5,201 nucleotides of DNA. Origin: Mycobacterium sp. GTDB taxonomy: Bacteria; Actinomycetota; Actinomycetes; Mycobacteriales; Mycobacteriaceae. Location: the NCBI GenBank assembly GCA_029256565.1, contig JAQSXQ010000197.1, positions 1 through 5,201 of the forward strand. The letters run 5' to 3'. Below the pieces are notes generated by a model. That model was not told the origin of the DNA. It made no database searches and was given only the letters and a program-made list of their open reading frames with translations. Below are positions 1 to 5,201 of the stretch, piece after piece. Position 1 is the stretch's first letter; each line of letters begins with the position of its first letter. The translations under genes and the position numbers were made by a program.

Positions 1-1200
1 GCCCTCATCGAGGAACTCAACGGCATCGGCATCACGCACGTCTGCTTCAAGCCCGGCACCGTCGACCAGATCAAGTCGGTCATCAAGATCGCCGCCGAGG
101 TGCCCGAGCGCGACGTCATCGTGCACATCGAGGGCGGCCGCGCCGGTGGTCACCACTCCTGGGAAGACCTCGACGACCTCCTGGTCTCCACCTACGGCGA
201 CCTCCGCAAGTCGGCCAACATCACGATCTGCGTCGGCGGCGGCATCGGCACCCCGGAACGGGCCGCCGAGTACCTGTCGGGCCGGTGGGCCACGCAGTAC
301 GGCTTCCCGCTGATGCCGGTCGACGGCATCCTCGTCGGCACCGCGGCGATGGCCGCGCTCGAGGCGACCACCTCGCCCGCCGTCAAGCAGCTGCTGGTCG
401 ACACCACCGGTACCCCCGCCTGGGTCGGCGCCGGAAAGGCCCAGGGCGGCATGGCATCCGGGCGCAGCCAGCTCGGTGCCGACATCCACGAGATCGACAA
501 CGCCGCATCACGCTGCGGCCGCCTGCTCGACGACGTCGCCGGTGACGCCGACGCGGTCGCCGAGCGTCGCGACGAGATCATCGCCGCGATGGCCGTCACG
601 GCCAAGCCGTACTTCGGCGACGTCGACGACATGACCTACCTGCAGTGGCTGCAGCGCTACGTCGAACTCGCCATCGGCGACGGATCGAGCACCGCAGACA
701 CCCGCAAGGACGGCTCGCCGTGGCTCGACGTCAGCTGGCGCGACCGCTTCGAGGAGATGCTCAAGCGCGCCGAAGCCCGTCTGCACCCGCAGGATTCGGG
801 ACCGATCGAGTCGATCTACACCGTCGACGAGACCGGTGAGGCGCTGCTGGAGACCCCGGAGCGCGCGCTGGCCGTACTGCTCGAGCGCTACCCAGACGCC
901 GAGACGGTCAAGCTGCACCCCGCCGACGTCCCGTTCTTCATCACGCTGTGCAAGACGCTCGGCAAGCCGGTCAACTTCGTGCCCGTCATCGACAAGGACG
1001 TGCGCCGCTGGTGGCGCAGCGACTCGCTGTGGCAGGCACACGACGCCCGCTACACCGCCGACCAGGTGTGCATCATCCCCGGCACCCAGGCCGTCGAGGG
1101 CATCACCCGCGTCGACGAGCCCGTCGGCGACCTGCTCGACCGCTTCGAGAAGGCATCGATCGACGAGGTGCTCGCCGCAGGCGCCCAGCCCGTCGCCGTG
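1..1200 (+). other. FAS-I enoyl reductase domain (C-terminal part of FMN barrel plus structural extension)
   Basis: This part of the FAS-I protein reduces the enoyl-ACP double bond using NAD(P)H and FMN, in a TIM-barrel fold of the 2-nitropropane dioxygenase/FabK type. The window enters mid-barrel. Residues 45-53 read GGRAGGHHS, the glycine/histidine motif typical of the FAS ER site; a histidine here is catalytic in yeast FAS by family knowledge. Residues 79-84 (GGGIGT) match the FMN phosphate-binding loop, and 104-113 (PVDGILVGTA) a following barrel strand. From about residue 190 to 395 a mainly helical extension follows, with TYLQWLQRY (212-220), the strand-rich GKPVNFVPVID (321-331) and RSDSLWQAHD (339-348). 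These resemble the region between ER and DH in fungal beta subunits. The border with DH, near residue 400, is approximate. Confidence 0.88.
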
Positions 1201-4200
1201 GTGTCGCGCCGTCAGGCCCGCGCCGACGTCACCGGACCGCTCGGTGTCGTCCTCGATTCACCCGACGTGCTGTGGGCCGGTCGCACCGCGATCAACCCCG
1301 TCCACCGGATCGGCTCGCCGAACGAGTGGCAGGTCAACGAAAACCGTTCGGCGACGCATCCTTCCACCGGCTCACGCCTGGAGCTGACCGGCGATCAGGT
1401 CACGCTGAGCGTTCCGCTGTCCGACATCTGGATCACCATCCGGTTCACGCTGCCCGCGACCACGGTCGACGGCGGCATGCCGGTGGTCACCACCGAGGAC
1501 GCCTCGGCGGCGATGCGTGCCGTGCTGGCGATCGCGGCCAACGTCGAAGGCCCGGAAGCGCTTCCGCCGGTGCAGGACGACAGCACCACCGTCACCGTGT
1601 CGTGGGATCCCGAGGAGGTCGCCGACCACACCGGTGTGACGGCCACGTTCGGGGCTCCGCTGGCGCCCGGCCTGACGCTGGTGCCCGACGCCCTGGTCGG
1701 CCGCTGCTGGCCCGCCGTCTTCTCGGTCATCGGCTCGGCCGTGACCGAGACCGGCTTCCCGGTCGTCGAGGGCCTGCTGAGCCTGGTCCACCTCGACCAC
1801 GCTGCGCACCTGCTCGCGCCGATGCCGCAGTCCAAGGCCGAATTGACCGTCACCGCAACGGCTTCGGCTGCCGTCGACACCGAGGTCGGCCGCGTCGTCC
1901 CCGTGTCGGTCACCATCGCCGACGCCTCGGGCACCGTGCTGGCCGAACTCGAGGAGCGCTTCGCCATCCGTGGCCGCAGCGGCGCTGCCGAGCTGACCGA
2001 TCCGGTGCGTGCCGGTGGCGCGATCACCGACAACGCCACCGACACCCCGCGGCGTCGCCGTCGCGACGTCACGGTCACCGCACCCACCGACATGAGTGCG
2101 TTCGCCGTGGTGTCGGGTGACCACAATCCGATCCACACCGACCGGGCCGCCGCACTGCTCGCCGGGCTCAAGACGCCCATCGTGCACGGCATGTGGCTCT
2201 CGGCCGCAGCGCAGCACGTCGTCACCGCCACCGACGGGCGGGCCACCCCGCCCGCGCGACTGGTCGGCTGGACGTCGCGCTTCCTCGGCATGGTCCTGCC
2301 CGGCGACGAGATCGACTTCCGCGTCGACCGCGTCGGCATCGACCGTGGCGCCGAGATCATCGAGGTCACCGCCAAGGTCGACAACGAACTGGTGATGGCG
2401 GCGACCGCGCAGCTCGCGGCCCCCAAGACCGTCTACGCCTTCCCGGGCCAGGGCATTCAGCACAAGGGCATGGGCATGGAGGTCCGTGCCCGGTCCAAGG
2501 CCGCCCGCAAGGTGTGGGACACGGCCGACAGGTTCACGCGCGACACGCTCGGCTTCTCCGTGCTGCACGTGGTGCGGGACAACCCGACCAGCCTGATCGC
2601 CAGCGGCGTGCACTACCAGCACCCCGAGGGCGTGCTGTACCTGACGCAGTTCACCCAGGTCGCGATGGCGACCGTCGCGGCGGCGCAGGTCGCCGAGATG
2701 CGCGAGCAGGGTGCGTTCGTCGAGGACGCCATCGCCTGCGGTCACTCGGTCGGCGAGTACACCGCGCTGGCCTGCGTGTCGGGCGTGTACGAACTCGAAG
2801 CCCTGCTGGAGGTGGTGTTCCACCGCGGCAGCAAGATGCACGACATCGTTCCGCGTGACGAGCACGGCCGGTCGAACTACCGGCTGGCGGCGATCCGTCC
2901 GTCGCAGATCGACCTCGACGACGACGACGTCACCGACTTCGTCGCCGAGATCGCCGAGCGCACGGGCGAATACCTGCAGATCGTGAACTTCAACCTGCGC
3001 GGCTCGCAGTACGCCATCGCCGGCACCGTGCGTGGTCTCGAAGTCCTCGAGGAAGAGGTCGAGAAGCGTCGCGAGATCAGCGGCGGCAAGCGGTCGTTCA
3101 TCCTCGTGCCCGGCATCGACGTGCCGTTCCACAGCTCCGTGCTGCGGGTCGGCGTCGCCGACTTCCGGCGCTCGCTGGAGCGGGTCATGCCGCGCGACGC
3201 CGATCCGGCGCTGCTCGTCGGCCGCTACATCCCGAACCTGGTGCCGCGGCCGTTCACCCTGGACCGCGACTTCATCCAGGAGATCCGGGACCTGGTGCCC
3301 GCCGAGCCGCTCGACGAGATCCTCGCCGACTACGACACCTGGATCACGGAGCGGCCGCGCGAGCTGTGCCGCAAGGTCGTCATCGAACTGCTCGCGTGGC
3401 AGTTCGCCAGCCCGGTGCGCTGGATCGAGACCCAGGACCTGCTCTTCATCGAAGAGGCCGCAGGCGGTCTCGGCATCGAGCGCTTCGTCGAGATCGGCGT
3501 GAAGTCCGCGCCGACGGTGGCAGGTCTGGCGACCAACACCCTGAAGCTGCCCGAGTACTCGCACAACACCACCGAGGTGCTCAACTCCGAGCGCGACGCC
3601 GCGGTGCTGTTCGCGACCGACACCGACCCGGAGCCCGAGGCCGACGACGCACCTGCGGCGGCCGCCCCGGCCGCCGAGGCCGCGACGGTCGAGGCGGTTC
3701 CCACGGCCCCGGCGCCTGCCGCGGCGCCGTCGGGTGGCCCACGCCCCGAGGACATCACGTTCGACGCGGCCGACGCCACCATGGCGCTCATCGCGCTGTC
3801 GGCGAAGATGCGCATCGATCAGATCGAGTCGCTCGACTCCATCGAGTCGATCACCGACGGTGCGTCGTCACGCCGCAACCAGCTGCTGGTCGACCTCGGC
3901 TCCGAGCTGAACCTCGGTGCCATCGACGGTGCGGGCGAAGCAGATCTGGCCGGCCTCAAGGGGCAGGTCACCAAGCTGGCGCGTACGTACAAGCCGTTCG
4001 GTCCGGTGCTCTCCGATGCCATCAACGATCAGCTGCGCACAGTGCTCGGCCCGTCGGGCAAGCGCCCGGCCGCGATCGCCGAACGCGTCACCAAGGCATG
4101 GGAACTCGGCCCCGGCTGGGCCAAGCACGTCACGGCCGAGCTGGCGCTCGGAACCCGTGAGGGCAGCAGCGTCCGCGGCGGCAGCCTCGGCGGTCTGCAC

Positions 4201-5201
4201 GACGGAGCGCTGCCCGACGCGGCGACGTTCGACAAGGTCGTCGACGCTGCGGTCGGCTCGGTCGCAGCGCGACGCGGCATCGCGGTGTCGCTGCCGTCGG
4301 CCGGTGGAGCCGGGGGAGGCGTGGTGGATTCCGCCGCGCTCACCGAGTTCGCCGAGACGGTGACCGGACGCGACGGCGTGCTCGCCTCCGCGGCCCGGAT
4401 GATCCTGAACCAGCTCGGCCACGATGCGCCGGTCAGCGTCGGCGAATCCGTCAACGACGCCGAACTCGTCGACCTGGTGACCACCGAACTCGGGTCCGAC
4501 TGGCCCCGTCTGGTGGCACCGACGTTCGACGGCCGCAAGGCGGTGCTGTTCGACGACCGGTGGGCCAGCGCCCGCGAAGACCTCGCCCGGCTGTGGCTGG
4601 CCGAGGAGGACGAGATCGACGGCGACTGGAAGCGGCTCTCCGAGCGCTTCGAGGGTGCCGGGCACGTCGTTGCGACGCAGGCGAACTGGTGGCAGGGCAA
4701 GGCCCTCGCCGCAGGCCGCAACGTGCACGCGTCGCTCTACGGCCGCGCCGCGGCAGGCGCGGAGAACCCGGCCAGCGGTCGCTACGCCAACGAGATCGCC
4801 GTGGTGACCGGGGCGTCGAAGGGATCGATCGCGGCATCGGTGGTCGCTCAGCTGCTCGACGGCGGCGCGACCGTCATCGCCACGACGAGCAAGCTCGACG
4901 ACGACCGGCTCGGGTTCTACAAGGCGCTCTACCGCGACAACGCCCGGTTCGATGCCACGCTGTGGGTGGTCCCGGCCAACATGGCCTCCTACGCCGACAT
5001 CGACGCCCTGGTGGACTGGGTCGGCAACGAGCAGTCGGAAAACCTTGGACCGCAGTCGATTCACCTCAAGGACGCCCTGACGCCCACGCTGCTGTTCCCG
5101 TTCGCCGCACCTCGGGTGGCCGGTGACATGTCCGAGGCGGGCTCGCGCTCCGAGATGGAGATGAAGGTTCTCCTGTGGGCCGTGCAGCGGCTCATCGGCG
5201 G
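1..5201 (+). CDS. fas: Type I fatty acid synthase (FAS-I), internal fragment lacking both ends
   Basis: This cytosolic multienzyme makes long-chain acyl-CoAs from acetyl- and malonyl-CoA. In mycobacteria these are C16-C18 and C24-C26 chains that feed membrane lipids and FAS-II/mycolate synthesis. Frame +1 is open over all 1733 codons, with G or C at nearly every third position. Domain signatures appear in the order known for the fused fungal-like bacterial enzyme. ER has GGRAGGHHS (residues 45-53). DH has GDHNPIH (706-712). MPT has GHSVGEY (914-920) and PFHSS (1042-1046). ACP has DGASS (1286-1290). KR has TGASKGSIA (1603-1611). Family members are about 3,070-3,100 residues, so this is a little over half; AT and early ER lie upstream, the rest of KR and KS downstream. 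No frameshift or internal stop is seen. Known homologues form a large barrel-shaped homohexamer. In mycobacteria the carrier is activated by a separate AcpS, usually encoded next to fas, which is not in this window. The assignment is very secure; species is inference. Confidence 0.97.
1201..2421 (+). other. FAS-I dehydratase region (hotdog folds, MaoC-like catalytic hotdog at the end)
   Basis: This part dehydrates beta-hydroxyacyl-ACP to the trans-2-enoyl form. In fungal FAS the region is built from several hotdog folds, of which only the last carries the usual MaoC-type motif; the same layout is inferred here. The early part (about 401-545) is strand-rich. Residues 564-600 include ALVGRCWPAVFSVIGSA and VVEGLLSLVHLDH, which resemble the middle, non-catalytic part of fungal DH. 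The catalytic hotdog runs from about residue 689 to 807 and contains VVSGDHNPIHTD (703-714). This is the hydratase-2 D-x4-H signature, with Asp707 (bases 2119-2121) and His712 (2134-2136) as the likely catalytic pair. It is followed by TPIVHGMW. A run of five arginines (684-688) sits just before this hotdog. Internal borders are estimates. Confidence 0.85.
2425..3600 (+). other. FAS-I malonyl/palmitoyl transferase domain (acyltransferase fold)
   Basis: This domain moves malonyl from CoA to the ACP and, by analogy with fungal FAS, transfers the finished chain back to CoA. It starts with VYAFPGQGIQHKGMGM (811-826), the usual FPGQG opening of FabD-type acyltransferases and the oxyanion-hole glutamine. 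The nucleophile elbow is GHSVGEYTAL, with Ser916 (bases 2746-2748). VVFHRGSKM carries Arg942 (2824-2826), the position that binds the malonyl carboxylate in this family. Residues about 987-1001 (VNFNLRGSQYAIAG) match the ferredoxin-like subdomain. VPGIDVPFHSSVLR supplies the catalytic His1044 (3130-3132). All key residues are present, so the domain looks active. The C-terminal part (RFVEIGVKSAPTVAGL, then TLKLPEY) closes the fold before the linker to the ACP. Confidence 0.92.
3613..3747 (+). other. Ala/Pro/acid-rich flexible linker between MPT and ACP
   Basis: Residues 1205-1249 are almost entirely Ala, Pro, Glu, Asp, Thr and Val, for example TDTDPEPEADDAPAAAAP. They carry no sign of a folded core. 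The position corresponds to the junction of the fungal beta and alpha subunits, where MPT hands over to the mobile ACP. A low-complexity tether of this type lets the ACP swing between catalytic sites inside the barrel. The DNA is GC-rich with repeated gcg/gcc codons but remains in frame. Tether function is inferred from composition and position. Confidence 0.85.
3748..4200 (+). other. FAS-I acyl carrier protein domain (carrier core plus structural half)
   Basis: This is the internal carrier that holds the growing chain on 4'-phosphopantetheine. Residues 1260-1310 form the carrier core, with IESLDSIESITDGASSRRNQ leading into LLVDLGSELN. The last part matches the fungal FAS carrier pattern G-G-K-S-T-V-Q-N...DLG-x-E, not the DSL motif of free-standing bacterial ACPs. 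Alignment by eye puts the modified serine at Ser1289 (bases 3865-3867). The second half (TYKPFGPVLSDAINDQLR, 1329-1346, to about GSSVRGG, 1388-1394) corresponds to the extra helical structural subdomain of fungal-type ACPs. The domain is therefore about twice the size of an ordinary ACP. No phosphopantetheinyl transferase domain is visible in the window. Confidence 0.9.
3865..3867 (+). other. Predicted 4'-phosphopantetheine attachment serine of the ACP
   Basis: Codon 1289 (tcg) encodes the first serine of DGASSRRN. It lines up with the modified serine of the fungal FAS motif GGKSTVQN when the downstream DLG is used as anchor. The adjacent Ser1290 (tca) is the only near alternative. Confidence 0.75.
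4201..4788 (+). other. FAS-I structural region between ACP and ketoreductase
   Basis: Residues 1401-1596 join the ACP to the KR nucleotide-binding fold. The region is mostly helical and contains KAVLFDDRWASAREDLARLW (1513-1532). This resembles the segment of fungal alpha subunits (lysine/valine strand, then W-x3-R-x-D helix) just before KR. A Gly-rich turn (SAGGAGGGV) sits near residues 1432-1441. No catalytic motif is recognised. By analogy it contributes to the central scaffold of the FAS barrel, which is an inference. Confidence 0.75.
4789..5201 (+). other. FAS-I ketoreductase domain, N-terminal part (cut by window end)
   Basis: KR reduces beta-ketoacyl-ACP with NADPH and has a short-chain dehydrogenase (SDR) fold. 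EIAVVTGASKGSIAASVVAQ (1598-1617) is the first strand and the dinucleotide-binding turn. GGATVIATTSKLDDDR follows as the second strand, with the TTS-K segment typical of FAS KR. Then come a strand with VVPANMASYADIDALVDWV, the LLFPFAAP strand (1697-1704) and GSRSEMEMKVLLWAVQRL. All of these match the order in fungal FAS alpha subunits. The catalytic Ser-Tyr-Lys of SDR enzymes should lie downstream and cannot be checked here. Confidence 0.9.

Noticed and set aside
948..2120. A 390-codon plus-strand open frame in another phase.
   Set aside because: The product is an Arg/Gly/Ala/His-rich low-complexity sequence with no motif, overlapping the continuous FAS-I frame. It is a GC-driven artefact.
1372..3564. 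A 730-codon open frame on the minus strand, antisense to the DH and MPT regions.
   Set aside because: Its translation is rich in Arg, Gly, Val, Asp and His with no recognisable domain. It is the expected mirror of a GC-rich gene whose third positions are nearly all G or C. The plus-strand frame has clear catalytic motifs over the same bases.
3649..3735. GC-rich, gcc/gcg-repetitive stretch that could suggest a simple repeat or hairpin.
   Set aside because: It is in frame and encodes the Ala/Pro linker. There is no regular repeat unit and no stem followed by a T-run.
3823..3852. Short direct repeat atcgagtcg ... atcgagtcg.
   Set aside because: It encodes the conserved ACP segment IESLDSIESI and is explained by the protein sequence and codon preference, not by a repeat element.
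3868..5064. A 398-codon open frame on the minus strand, antisense to the ACP and KR regions.
   Set aside because: It has the same shadow composition and no domain signature, while the plus strand encodes conserved ACP and KR motifs throughout.
1..5201. Search for promoters, terminators, tRNAs, mobile elements, attachment sites, CRISPR arrays or a hidden defence or other novel system.
   Set aside because: There is no noncoding gap in the window, and no spaced repeats, inverted terminal repeats or RNA-gene signatures were seen by eye. All bases are accounted for by the FAS-I frame.

Overview
The whole window is the interior of one gene. Frame +1 stays open from base 1 to base 5201 (1733 complete codons plus 2 bases). 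It has neither a start nor a stop codon, so both ends of the gene lie outside. The translation is a bacterial type I fatty acid synthase (FAS-I, gene fas), the multienzyme that colinearly fuses the beta and alpha subunits of fungal FAS. The protein sequence, the strong preference for G or C at third codon positions and the high overall GC point to a mycobacterium, perhaps a fast-growing Mycolicibacterium. The genus is inferred from recalled family sequences, because no search was run. Related Corynebacteriales such as Rhodococcus, Nocardia or Gordonia are less likely but not excluded.

The layout, 5' to 3' in domain order with approximate borders, is as follows. The FMN-dependent enoyl reductase (ER) C-terminal half and its structural extension cover bases 1-1200. 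The hotdog-fold dehydratase (DH) region covers 1201-2421, with its catalytic hotdog at about 2065-2421. The malonyl/palmitoyl (acyl) transferase (MPT) covers 2425-3600. An Ala/Pro/acid-rich linker covers 3613-3747. The acyl carrier protein (ACP) with its structural half covers 3748-4200. The structural part that precedes the ketoreductase covers 4201-4788, and the start of the NADPH-binding ketoreductase (KR) covers 4789-5201. The N-terminal acetyltransferase (AT) and the first part of ER should lie upstream. The rest of KR and the ketosynthase (KS) should lie downstream.

The parts work as one elongation cycle. MPT loads malonyl units and, by family knowledge, releases product as acyl-CoA. 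The ACP carries the chain on phosphopantetheine between sites. KR, DH and ER reduce, dehydrate and reduce again after each KS condensation. In mycobacteria the products (C16-C18 and C24-C26 acyl-CoAs) supply membrane lipids and the FAS-II/mycolic acid pathway.

There is no intergenic DNA and no promoter, terminator, RNA gene, mobile element, repeat array or CRISPR. Other long open frames on both strands are GC-rich shadows of this gene. I found no undescribed system. The findings are small points of sequence detail in a well-known enzyme.
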